This document shows, piece after piece, positions 1-6,904 of a DNA stretch of 25,348 nt; the first letter of the stretch is position 1, and every line of letters begins with the position of its first letter. This DNA comes from Candidatus Woykebacteria bacterium RBG_16_39_9b. GTDB taxonomy: Bacteria > Patescibacteriota > Microgenomatia > Woykebacterales > RBG-16-39-9b. The notes below the pieces were generated by a model. The model was given only the letters and a program-made list of their open reading frames with translations, was not told the origin of the DNA and did not search any database. The DNA lies in contig MHCR01000002.1 in assembly GCA_001816695.1 (NCBI GenBank), forward strand, positions 10,353 through 35,700, written 5' to 3'. Position numbers and translations under genes: made by a program.

Positions 1-40
1 AGAGCTGTTCAAATCTAAATTGGGTTTCGTTGATGGCCAT
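1..40 (-). CDS. Probable PilO-like protein, N-terminus only
   Basis: An ATG on the minus strand (bases 38-40) opens a frame that starts M-A-I-N-E-T-Q-F and runs off the window edge after 13 codons. It begins three bases after the pilN stop, the tight spacing expected of a co-transcribed pair. In type IV pilus operons pilO usually follows pilN, so PilO is the natural guess, but that rests on gene order only. The 13 residues carry no diagnostic motif. Confidence 0.45.
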   Translation of the reverse strand, partial: MAINETQFRFEQL

Positions 41-43
41 AAT

Positions 44-631
44 TTATTGGATCTCCAAATCCTTCTCGAAAGCTTGAGGAACAATAGTTACCTTTGCACC
101 GAATGTAAAATTTGGGTTTTGAGTGCTGGGTGTGGTCAGAGTAGATATATCCAGATCGACCAGTTTATTAGAGGCATTGAAAGAATCGATCAAAGTTTGC
201 AGACCGCTGGTGGTTTGAAAAGTACCATTAAAGTTGGCTGCATCTTTATCAACTTTAAGTTCTGTTAACTTAACTTCAGTTGGAAGTAACTTTAACATCT
301 CCGAAAGAACTAAGTTGGTTGGAAATTGAGCCTCTTTAAGTTGCCGTATTTGGTTAAGCCTATTTTGGGTTTGTACAAATTCTGTGACGAAGCCTCTCTC
401 GTTTTCAATAGTTGTTTGTTTGTCTCGGATGGATTTCTCTAAATTGTTCTTTTGTGTCTGTAAAATAATCGCCCAAAACAATATTACTAGGGCTGCAACT
501 TCGGCAAATATAATTAGAAAACGTCCTACAGTTAAAAGCCAATGAAGACCTGTATTTACAGTTCCCTCAGGCCCCTCTTTAGGCAAGAGGTTTATATTGA
601 TGTTGGAAGATTTAGGGGCAGATTTAGGCAT
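44..631 (-). CDS. pilN: PilN-like type IV pilus inner-membrane assembly protein
   Basis: 195 aa. A short cytoplasmic N-terminus carries the I-N-x-N-L-L-P motif (about residues 11-17), the PilN hallmark that in the family contacts PilM. It is followed by one membrane helix (about 34-57), a likely coiled coil rich in K, E, Q and R (about 60-110), and a C-terminal region of alternating strand and helix like the ferredoxin-like fold of PilN/PilO. PilN and PilO form the periplasmic-facing alignment subcomplex of the type IV pilus. The gene follows rpsT with a 53-bp gap holding its own promoter, and precedes a probable pilO. The family call is from motif and topology; sequence identity in this family is always low. 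Confidence 0.75.
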   Translation of the reverse strand: MPKSAPKSSNININLLPKEGPEGTVNTGLHWLLTVGRFLIIFAEVAALVILFWAIILQTQKNNLEKSIRDKQTTIENERGFVTEFVQTQNRLNQIRQLKEAQFPTNLVLSEMLKLLPTEVKLTELKVDKDAANFNGTFQTTSGLQTLIDSFNASNKLVDLDISTLTTPSTQNPNFTFGAKVTIVPQAFEKDLEIQ

Positions 632-644
632 ACTTTACCTTTTA

Positions 645-673
645 AATATAGCACTAGCGGTTTTAATTGACAA
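645..673 (-). promoter_or_regulatory. Promoter of pilN
   Basis: On the minus strand TTGTCA (668-673) and TATATT (645-650) are separated by exactly 17 bp. The predicted start is near base 638, giving a leader of only about 7 nt before the pilN ATG. An AAGGT stretch before the ATG is too close to the predicted 5' end to act as a normal SD. Confidence 0.6.
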
Positions 674-684
674 TCTAGTCGACG

Positions 685-978
685 TTATTTGGGTTTATTT
701 ATTTTTTTCCGTTTCGCGGTGGGTTTTTTTGTGATAGGTTTGTCGGATTTAAATTGTTTAGCTAGATTTGACTTTTTTCTGCTAGCTGTATTTTTGTGGA
801 TAATACCTCTTTTGGCAGCTTTATCTAAGGTGGAATAAGCTTTTATTAAAGCCTCTGGTTTAGATGAAGAAATAGCTTCTTTCAAAGCAACTTTTAGAGT
901 TCGTTTAATGCGTTTGTTATGTTCAGTTTTTCTTTTATCGACCCGAAGTTTTTTAACTGCCGAACGTGTTATTGGCAT
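685..978 (-). CDS. rpsT: 30S ribosomal protein S20
   Basis: 97 aa, very basic, with the S20 helical-bundle pattern: an N-terminal segment ending in R-I-K-R-T-L-K (about residues 23-29), a central A-Y-S-T-L-D-K-A-A-K-R-G-I-I-H-K-N-T-A block (47-65) and S-R-K-K-S-N-L-A (66-73). S20 binds 16S rRNA in the body of the 30S subunit. The length is slightly above the usual 85-90 because of a lysine-rich C-terminal tail from about residue 79. The ATG at 976-978 begins about one base after the predicted transcription start, so the mRNA should be leaderless. The gene is divergent from murJ; the two promoters interleave. Confidence 0.93.
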   Translation of the reverse strand: MPITRSAVKKLRVDKRKTEHNKRIKRTLKVALKEAISSSKPEALIKAYSTLDKAAKRGIIHKNTASRKKSNLAKQFKSDKPITKKPTAKRKKINKPK

Positions 979-985
979 GCACGGA

Positions 986-1014
986 ATAATATCAGACTGT
1001 TGTTACAAGCGCAA
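986..1014 (-). promoter_or_regulatory. Promoter of rpsT, leaderless type
   Basis: Minus strand TTGCGC (1009-1014), 17-bp spacer, TATTAT (986-991), with TG one base upstream of the -10 (extended -10). The predicted +1 is base 979, one nucleotide before the rpsT ATG. The site overlaps the murJ -35 region on the other strand. Confidence 0.6.
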
Positions 1015-1029
1015 GCCTTCTGTTATACT
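1000..1029 (+). promoter_or_regulatory. Promoter of murJ
   Basis: TTGTTA (1000-1005), 18-bp spacer, TATACT (1024-1029). The predicted start is near 1036, 15 nt before the ATG at 1051. It supports that ATG over the longer open frame that begins inside rpsT. Confidence 0.55.
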
Positions 1030-1050
1030 TTGCTTACTCCAAGACAACAT

Positions 1051-2733
1051 ATGGTTAAAAGATTTCTCCGGAACGGTACCTCCTGGCTTACATCCAGACA
1101 AACGTCGATTTTATCAGCGGCAGCTATAATGATGGTTTTAATGGTAGCTTCAAGGATTCTGGGGTTACTTCGGAACTGGTTCTTGGCAGGTCATTTTGGA
1201 GCAGGTGGCGAGCTTGATGCCTATACAATCGCTTTTGTCTTTCCGGACATATTGGCCAATATATTAATTACCGGTGCATTATCAGTAGCATTTATTCCTA
1301 TTTTCGCTTCTTTTATAACACGAGGTAGTAAAGACGAGGCTTGGGATTTAGCATCATCAGTCTTAAACCTTTCTCTAATCACGTTCTTCATATTCGGAAT
1401 AATTATTTTTGTGTTCGCCCCATATTTTCTGAATTTATTTGGCTTGGAACCAGAATTTGTTCCGCTAGCAGTTACATTAACCAGAATAATTACTCTTGGA
1501 GAGCTTCTCTTGGTTCTTGGTAGTTTTTTTTCCTCAGTTCTTCAAAGCTATTATCGGTTTATAATTCCTGCTATTGCTCCAGTGCTTTACAACCTTGGAA
1601 TTATATTTGGAATAGTCTTTTTAAGCCCTTTCTTCGGAATAATTGGAGCTGCTTTAGGGGTTTTGGTTGGTGCATTTCTCCATGCTATCTCTCAGATCTT
1701 TGTGCTCCAAAAATTGCAGTTTCACTACAGAATTAGAGTAGATTTGAAAAACCCGGAGGTTCTAAAAGTTTTGAAACTATCCTTACCACGTGCTTTAGGT
1801 GTAGGTGTGTCTCAACTTGAATGGGCCGTAAGTATTTTTTTAGCTTCGCTTTTAGCAACTGGATCGGTTGCGATTTTAAAATTTGCTCAAGACCTTCAAA
1901 ATTTTCCGATTGGGATTTTTGGACTCACACTAGCTACCGCTGCTTTACCTACTCTTTCAACCGAATGGGCCTCCAATAAACTAGAAGATTTTAAGACAAC
2001 TTTTTTATCTTCACTGCATCAGATATTATATTTATCGGTTCCAATGAGTGTGATTTTGGCAGTGTTAAGAATACCAATTGTACGCTTGGCTTTAGGTACA
2101 GGAAAATTTGATTGGCCCGCGACGGTCGCAACTGCTACGACAATGTCCTATTTTGCAGTAGGTATTTTTGCCCAAGCAGCCTTTTTGCTAACTGCTCGAG
2201 CCTTTTATTCCATGCACGATACTGTAACCCCGTTTAAAATTGGTTCAATAAGTCTTATTATTCACGTGATTTTAAGTAGTAGCTTACTGTTTATATTTGG
2301 CGAAACTGCGGCAATAAAAGTTTCTTTTATTGGACTTTCTGCAGCAATCTCAGGAATCTTTAGCTTTTTAACATCTTTATATCTTCTTGATCGACGAGTA
2401 GGGAAGTTTGACAGGGTTAAACTTTTTTTGCCCGCATTAAAAATAATTATAGCTTCTGGGGCAATGGCAGTTTTACTATACTTACCCCTACACATTAAAA
2501 TTAATGGCCATTATATAATTGATTTAATTATTGATACAACACGAGCAGTCAATTTACTCTTTTTAACTGGTGCAGTTGCAACCGCTGGTTTAGGGGTTTA
2601 TATACTTCTAACCTGGTGGTTTAAATCAGACGAATTGAAAGCCTATCTTCGGTTAGTACCAGATATTACCAAATTTAAAGGATTTGTAGCCCTAAAAGAA
2701 ACTATTCAAACCACTAAAACCACCCCTACTTAA
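1051..2733 (+). CDS. murJ: Lipid II flippase MurJ (MviN family)
   Basis: 560 aa from the ATG at 1051. The frame is open upstream to 919, but that extension overlaps rpsT and lies upstream of a good promoter, so I reject it. Multi-pass membrane protein, about 14 helices, MATE/MOP fold. The family N-terminal signature is present: A-S-R-I-L-G-L-L-R-N, then F-G-A-G and D-A-Y-T-I-A-F-V-F-P, then T-G-A-L-S-V-A-F-I-P. The usual E-G-A-F-S reads T-G-A-L-S here. MurJ moves lipid II across the membrane for peptidoglycan synthesis, implying a walled cell. lepA starts six bases after its stop and has no SD, so the two are probably one transcript. The C-terminal tail is short and basic. Confidence 0.93.
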   Translation: MVKRFLRNGTSWLTSRQTSILSAAAIMMVLMVASRILGLLRNWFLAGHFGAGGELDAYTIAFVFPDILANILITGALSVAFIPIFASFITRGSKDEAWDLASSVLNLSLITFFIFGIIIFVFAPYFLNLFGLEPEFVPLAVTLTRIITLGELLLVLGSFFSSVLQSYYRFIIPAIAPVLYNLGIIFGIVFLSPFFGIIGAALGVLVGAFLHAISQIFVLQKLQFHYRIRVDLKNPEVLKVLKLSLPRALGVGVSQLEWAVSIFLASLLATGSVAILKFAQDLQNFPIGIFGLTLATAALPTLSTEWASNKLEDFKTTFLSSLHQILYLSVPMSVILAVLRIPIVRLALGTGKFDWPATVATATTMSYFAVGIFAQAAFLLTARAFYSMHDTVTPFKIGSISLIIHVILSSSLLFIFGETAAIKVSFIGLSAAISGIFSFLTSLYLLDRRVGKFDRVKLFLPALKIIIASGAMAVLLYLPLHIKINGHYIIDLIIDTTRAVNLLFLTGAVATAGLGVYILLTWWFKSDELKAYLRLVPDITKFKGFVALKETIQTTKTTPT

Positions 2734-2739
2734 ATTTTG

Positions 2740-4506
2740 ATGAGCAAGATTAGGAATTTCGCAATTTTAGCCCATATTGATCATGGCAAATCTACTCTCG
2801 CAGATAGATTTTTGGAAATTACAAACACAGTCCCTAAAGAAAAGCTATCGCCCCAGTATTTAGATAGGTTGGAATTAGAGCGTGAAAGAGGTATTACAAT
2901 TAAACTTGCGCCTGTTACGATGAAACACCAGGGATTTGTTTTTAACTTGATTGATACACCGGGCCACGTTGATTTTTCTTACGAAGTTTTCCGCTCTTTA
3001 GCAGCTGTCGAAGGAGTTATTTTGTTGGTCGATGCCACAAAAGGAATTGAAGCTCAGACCTTAAGTAACTATTTTTTAGCAACAGAGGCGAGGTTGAGAG
3101 TAATAGCAGCAATAAACAAAATAGACCTTGCAAATGCACAGATAGAAGAAGTGAAAAATCAATTGGTAGACAATCTTGGGTTTGGCGAGAATGATATTTT
3201 TAAAGTAAGCGCAAAAACTGGTCAAGGGGTCCGTGAATTACTGACAGGTTTGCTTGAAAAGATCCCAGAGCCAGTTGGAGCTTGGGAAAAGCCCTTCAAG
3301 GCTTTGGTTTTTGACTCTTTTTATGATCAGTTCAGGGGCGTAGTGGCATATATACGAGTTTTTGATGGTAGTGTACGTAAATTGGAAAAAATTAAATTTT
3401 TAGGAACTGGAGGTAAATGCTTTGCGGATAGTGTAGGTTATTTTTCACCGGAGTTGGAAGAGAAAGAGGCCTTGTCGTTTGGAGAAATTGGTTGGATCGC
3501 CACTGGCTTAAAGGAAGTTCAAAAGGTGCAGGTTGGAGATACAGTAACAGCTTCAGGAAAAGAAGCGTCGCCGCTGCCTGGTTACAAAGAAATTAAACCG
3601 ATGGTTTACGCCGGTATTTTCCCTGTGAATAGGGACGATTTTCCTAGACTTAAGAATGCATTAGAGAAGGTGAGACTAAATGACGCTGCTCTTACTTATG
3701 AGCCAGAAAATTCTCCTGCTCTAGGTTTTGGAGTTCGTGCGGGGTTTCTAGGCATGCTTCATATGGAGGTAATACAGGAAAGGTTGGAACGAGAATTCGG
3801 TTTAGAACTAATCATCTCTTCGCCCACAGTGCGTTATAAAGTGATCAAAACGAACGGCGAAGAAATATCTGTTTCCAACCCAAGTACTTTGCCGTCAGAT
3901 CAATCAGTTAAAAATATATTAGAGCCTTGGGTAGAAGGAATCGTAGTTAGTACCAATACCTATATCGGGCCTATTACCCAGCTGGTAGTGTCAAAGCGGG
4001 CAAACATTATAAACCGGGAATATTTAGGAGATAAGGTAAAAGTGTTCTGCCAGTTACCTTTGGCTGAGGTGATCGGCGATTTTTACGACAAGCTCAAAAG
4101 CGTTTCTTCGGGATTCGCGAGTTTTGATTACGAACCAGCCGATTACAGACCAGTCGAGGCAGTGAAGATCGAAACTTTGGTGGCGAAGGAACCAGTCGAT
4201 GCGCTCTCTCAAATAGTTCCAAAAGAAAAGGCTTACTACGTGGGGAAAGCTTTAGTCCAAAAATTAAAAGAAGCAATTCCCCGCCAACAATTTGAAATTT
4301 CTCTGCAAGCTGCAATTGGCGGAAAAATAATTGCTGCCGAACGCATTCCGGCCTTTCGCAAAGACGTCACTGCCAAACTTTACGGCGGAGACAGAACAAG
4401 GAAAGATAAATTGCTAAAGAAACAAGAAAAGGGCAAAAGCCGCATGAAAATGGTTGGTCGTGTCCAGATTCCCCAAGAAGCATTTCTAGCCGTTTTGAGA
4501 CTTTAG
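2740..4506 (+). CDS. lepA: Elongation factor 4 (LepA), back-translocating GTPase
   Basis: 588 aa, near the usual 600. The TTG just upstream is in frame, but the ATG at 2740 gives the standard M-S-K-I-R-N-F start. GTPase motifs are intact: G1 A-H-I-D-H-G-K-S (11-18), G2 around R-G-I-T-I, G3 D-T-P-G-H, G4 N-K-I-D and G5 S-A-K. The C-terminal LepA-specific domain is present, ending in the basic R-K-D-K-L-L-K-K-Q-K-x-G-K-x-R-M-K region (the K-G-K-S-R-M-K stretch is clear). EF4 binds 70S ribosomes and can move tRNAs backward or rescue stalled complexes. It sits six bases after murJ without an SD, so translation is probably coupled. It is convergent with the next gene; the 43-bp gap shows no clear terminator. 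Confidence 0.96.
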   Translation: MSKIRNFAILAHIDHGKSTLADRFLEITNTVPKEKLSPQYLDRLELERERGITIKLAPVTMKHQGFVFNLIDTPGHVDFSYEVFRSLAAVEGVILLVDATKGIEAQTLSNYFLATEARLRVIAAINKIDLANAQIEEVKNQLVDNLGFGENDIFKVSAKTGQGVRELLTGLLEKIPEPVGAWEKPFKALVFDSFYDQFRGVVAYIRVFDGSVRKLEKIKFLGTGGKCFADSVGYFSPELEEKEALSFGEIGWIATGLKEVQKVQVGDTVTASGKEASPLPGYKEIKPMVYAGIFPVNRDDFPRLKNALEKVRLNDAALTYEPENSPALGFGVRAGFLGMLHMEVIQERLEREFGLELIISSPTVRYKVIKTNGEEISVSNPSTLPSDQSVKNILEPWVEGIVVSTNTYIGPITQLVVSKRANIINREYLGDKVKVFCQLPLAEVIGDFYDKLKSVSSGFASFDYEPADYRPVEAVKIETLVAKEPVDALSQIVPKEKAYYVGKALVQKLKEAIPRQQFEISLQAAIGGKIIAAERIPAFRKDVTAKLYGGDRTRKDKLLKKQEKGKSRMKMVGRVQIPQEAFLAVLRL

Positions 4507-4549
4507 AAAATTACAACCAATATATCAAACTAAGACAAGGCAAGAGCGT

Positions 4550-5236
4550 TTAATTAATTGGTTTGGATCTTGCTTCTGTAAGAAATTCATAGATAGGACC
4601 AATGAACATTCCAAACGTCATAAACCACGCCACATCTTCTATAGGAACCCCGATAATTATAAAACCTGAAAGATTTTCTAACTTAAACCAGCTATATATA
4701 AATCCAGGTTGAAAAAAATTAAGAAGCTGGTAACCGGCAATTCCGATTAGAACCATAAGCACACCACTTACTAAAGAGTTAAAGATTAGATCAGATCTGA
4801 GTGAATAGATAAAAAGAGTTGTTATGGTTGTAGCAATCGTCCAACTCATCCATGAGCTCAGCCCAAAAATGTAGTAAGCGATACTATGGAGTGCTATAAA
4901 AATAAAAGCTAGCAGTGCGATATTTCTAATAGAAATATTGGGTTGGTGTTTATAAAAAGACAAACCTTTACTAAAGATTGTTCCATAAATTACAGACGAA
5001 ATGCCCCCAATTCCAAAGAGTCCTAAAAAATCTTCAGGACCTAAAATTGTTCCAGTCATGGTTTCTGGATGCCACCAATCTTTTGTCCAGAAGAAATACT
5101 GCAATATCATTCCAGAAAAAAGCACCACAGTACTAATAACCAACATTTCGCGTCTCAAGTCCTTACGGAAAAGAAATAGGATTAGCCAAAAAGAAATTAA
5201 AAGCAAGGAGCCTAGAAGATATGTGTAGTTTGGCAT
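4550..5236 (-). CDS. Lycopene cyclase domain membrane protein (fused CrtYc/CrtYd type)
   Basis: 228 aa with about six to seven membrane helices. It contains two related halves: W-W-H-P-E-T then G-P-E-D-F (P67-D69) in the first, and G-V-P-I-E-D-V (P198-D201) in the second, each at the start of a hydrophobic helix. Paired P-x-E-D/E motifs on a repeated three-helix unit are the mark of the heterodimeric/fused lycopene cyclases of actinobacteria and archaea (CarR domain). Those enzymes close the beta-ionone rings of lycopene. No crtB, crtI or crtE is in the window, so the substrate is unknown; it could act on another isoprenoid or be non-enzymatic. A TATTAT box (5243-5248, minus) places +1 on the A of the ATG. 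Confidence 0.7.
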   Translation of the reverse strand: MPNYTYLLGSLLLISFWLILFLFRKDLRREMLVISTVVLFSGMILQYFFWTKDWWHPETMTGTILGPEDFLGLFGIGGISSVIYGTIFSKGLSFYKHQPNISIRNIALLAFIFIALHSIAYYIFGLSSWMSWTIATTITTLFIYSLRSDLIFNSLVSGVLMVLIGIAGYQLLNFFQPGFIYSWFKLENLSGFIIIGVPIEDVAWFMTFGMFIGPIYEFLTEARSKPIN

Positions 5237-5242
5237 ATTTCT

Positions 5243-5248
5243 ATAATA
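5243..5248 (-). promoter_or_regulatory. -10 box of the lycopene-cyclase-like gene
   Basis: Minus strand TATTAT, six bases before the ATG, so the predicted +1 coincides with the start codon. I see no convincing -35 at 16-18 bp, so this is weaker than the other promoters listed. Confidence 0.35.
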
Positions 5249-5287
5249 CTACAAAATCACGCCCTGCTTTATTGGTTCTAAGCACAC

Positions 5288-5316
5288 TTGACATCTTTTA
5301 GCACTCGTGCTAAATT
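5288..5316 (+). promoter_or_regulatory. Promoter of the hrcA heat-shock operon
   Basis: A perfect TTGACA (5288-5293), 17-bp spacer and TAAATT (5311-5316). The spacer and first -10 bases are covered by an 18-bp palindrome, so a bound repressor would block RNA polymerase. The predicted start is near 5323, leaving about 24 nt with an AGGA SD (5335-5338) before the hrcA ATG. Confidence 0.65.
5297..5314 (+). promoter_or_regulatory. Compact CIRCE-like operator for HrcA
   Basis: TTTAGCAC-TC-GTGCTAAA, a perfect 8-bp inverted repeat with a 2-bp centre. The arms hold the outer part of a CIRCE half-site (TTAGCAC), but classical CIRCE has 9-bp arms around a 9-bp spacer. Position inside the hrcA promoter and upstream of grpE/dnaK makes HrcA the obvious ligand by family knowledge; the altered spacing is what is seen. 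Confidence 0.6.
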
Positions 5317-5346
5317 GTTGCTACCATAAAGGGTAGGACAGCAAAT

Positions 5347-6078
5347 ATGGTAGAGTTAACTACTCGTCAAAAAGAATTACTGCGTGCTATCACCGAAGAG
5401 TACATCGAATCTGCCGAACCAATCGGTTCTGACCTTATTGTTAAGAAATATTCTCTTGGCGTCTCTCCCGCAACTATTAGAAATGAAATGGTTCAATTGA
5501 CGGAAACGGGGTTTCTTAAACAACCGCACACCAGTGCTGGTAGAGTTCCTACTTCACTTGGGTTAAAGTTTTATATAAACGAGCTAATGCGAGAAGCGGA
5601 CATTCCAGTTAAAGACGAAGTTTCTGTTAAAGAAGCTCTTTGGGATCAACGCTTCCACATACACCGCTTACTAAAAGAAGCGGCTAAGGAACTTGCCACC
5701 CGAACAAAATCTTTGGCAGTTACAGCTAGTGAAGAAGGAGATGTTTACTACGCTGGGGCACACAACATTTTAGATATGCCTGAGTTTTACGATATCGATT
5801 TAACAAAAGCAATTCTGATGATGTTGGATAGAACTGAGATGTTAGACGAGCTTTTTAGTAAAGCCGTTGGGGATGAGCCGGTTCATATTTTGATAGGAGA
5901 TGAGTTGGGAGCAGATTATCTTGAATACTGTGGGTTGGTTTATTCCCCATTTGGAGCGGGTAAGAAAAATGCTGGAGTGGTTGGCATAATTGGTCCTTCC
6001 AGAATGCCTTACGACAGAGTAATTCCAACAGTTAAATACTTCGGAAGTTTACTGGATGAACTCTCTGTAAATTGGTAA
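5347..6078 (+). CDS. hrcA: Heat-inducible transcription repressor HrcA, short form
   Basis: 243 aa against the usual 330-350. The N-terminal winged helix (about 1-70) is complete, with L-T-x-R-Q-K-E-L-L (4-12), V-S-P-A-T-I-R-N-E-M (39-48) and the family signature H-T-S-A-G-R-V-P-T (61-69). The C-terminal strand near I-G-P-S-R-M-P-Y-D-R-V-I-P is also family-typical. The missing 90-100 residues fall in the middle, where normal HrcA has its GAF-like core plus the inserted dimerising subdomain. HrcA represses chaperone genes and is kept active by GroEL in studied species; no groEL is in this window. First gene of the heat-shock operon, with an AGGA SD 8 nt from the ATG and an inverted-repeat operator in its promoter. 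Confidence 0.9.
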   Translation: MVELTTRQKELLRAITEEYIESAEPIGSDLIVKKYSLGVSPATIRNEMVQLTETGFLKQPHTSAGRVPTSLGLKFYINELMREADIPVKDEVSVKEALWDQRFHIHRLLKEAAKELATRTKSLAVTASEEGDVYYAGAHNILDMPEFYDIDLTKAILMMLDRTEMLDELFSKAVGDEPVHILIGDELGADYLEYCGLVYSPFGAGKKNAGVVGIIGPSRMPYDRVIPTVKYFGSLLDELSVNW

Positions 6079-6091
6079 AAAATAGCTATTT

Positions 6092-6544
6092 ATGAAAAGG
6101 GCAAAGAAAGGTGAAAGCGACCTTAGTGAAAAAGTTGAAAATCTTGAAACACAGTTGAAAAGAAGCCTAGCAGACTATGCTAATCTTCAGAGAAGAGTCG
6201 AAGAAGATAAGAAAAAACTAATCGAGTTTGCCAATATATCTCTTTTAACTAAATTCTTACCAGTTATAGACAGCTTGGAAAAAGCCACTGCGGATATAAA
6301 AAATAAAGGATTAGAATTAATTGGGAAAAAATTTAGAGAAATTTTGTTTAGTGAAGGGATAAGAGAAATAGAGACAAACGGATACTTTAATCCATCGTTG
6401 CATGAAGCAGTTGAAGCTGTACAGGGTGAAGAAGAAGGTAAAATTTTAGAGGTTGTCCAAAAGGGATATATTATAGGAGATAAAGTTTTAAGAGCTGCGA
6501 AAGTTAAAGTAAGTAAATCTAAGATCGAACAGCCAGAAACCTGA
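6092..6544 (+). CDS. grpE: Nucleotide exchange factor GrpE
   Basis: 150 aa. An N-terminal coiled coil (about 8-60, with A-D-Y-x-N-L-Q-R-R) precedes a four-helix region and the C-terminal beta wing ending in G-Y-I-I-G-D-K-V-L-R-A-A-K-V-K-V, the GrpE signature. It is short because the acidic disordered N-terminus of most GrpEs is nearly absent. GrpE opens the DnaK nucleotide cleft to release ADP. It lies 13 bases after hrcA with no visible SD, and upstream of dnaK with one small gene between. Confidence 0.93.
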   Translation: MKRAKKGESDLSEKVENLETQLKRSLADYANLQRRVEEDKKKLIEFANISLLTKFLPVIDSLEKATADIKNKGLELIGKKFREILFSEGIREIETNGYFNPSLHEAVEAVQGEEEGKILEVVQKGYIIGDKVLRAAKVKVSKSKIEQPET

Positions 6545-6561
6545 TTAAAAAGGATTTATAA

Positions 6562-6819
6562 GTGATACGTATTTTTTACTTGATTTGGACATTGATATCC
6601 TCTTTACTTACAACAGGTCTTTCGTTCTTTTACATAAGGAATGAAATAAATAGAGGATTCCCATTCTCTTTCGCCAAGGAAGTTTTAGGACAGGGCGGTG
6701 GACAGGGAATTTCATTTGAATTTAATACATTTGTAGTAGCATTTGATATTATATTTTGGTGGCTTATTTTTAGCATGCTTTTAGTGATTATAAAAAACTA
6801 TATTTTTGAAGCCGAATAG
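6562..6819 (+). CDS. Small two-helix membrane protein between grpE and dnaK
   Basis: 85 aa from a GTG with an AAGGA SD about 7 nt upstream. Hydrophobic helices at about 4-24 and 58-79 flank a loop with a G-Q-G-G-G-Q-G run (about 43-49). I do not recognise the family. Its place between grpE and dnaK, with its own SD and 17-bp spacing from grpE, argues it is a real gene of the operon. A membrane-linked role in the stress response would be a guess. Confidence 0.7.
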   Translation: MIRIFYLIWTLISSLLTTGLSFFYIRNEINRGFPFSFAKEVLGQGGGQGISFEFNTFVVAFDIIFWWLIFSMLLVIIKNYIFEAE

Positions 6820-6832
6820 AAAGGATTAAGTT

Positions 6833-6901
6833 ATGAGCAAAATTATAACTAGCTGCGCTAGATGTAATCTCCGACAAGAGCATATTTTAGAGAGGAGTTA
6901 A
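6833..6901 (+). CDS. Possible 22-codon ORF immediately before dnaK
   Basis: ATG at 6833 follows an AAGGA at 6821-6825 and the frame closes with TAA three bases before the dnaK ATG (6905). It starts M-S-K-I-I, the same five residues as DnaK, then diverges to a short segment with C-A-R-C and a charged end. It could be a leader peptide that feeds ribosomes onto dnaK, whose SD (GAGAGGAG) lies inside its last codons. It could equally be a chance frame. Confidence 0.3.
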   Translation: MSKIITSCARCNLRQEHILERS

Positions 6902-6904
6902 TGT

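Noticed and set aside
20..268. Plus-strand open frame of 82 codons at the window start
   Set aside because: It overlaps the pilN-like gene on the other strand, which has a promoter, family motif and membrane topology; this frame has none.
919..1050. N-terminal extension of murJ by 44 codons
   Set aside because: It overlaps the start of rpsT, encodes no MurJ-like sequence and lies upstream of the promoter at 1000-1029.
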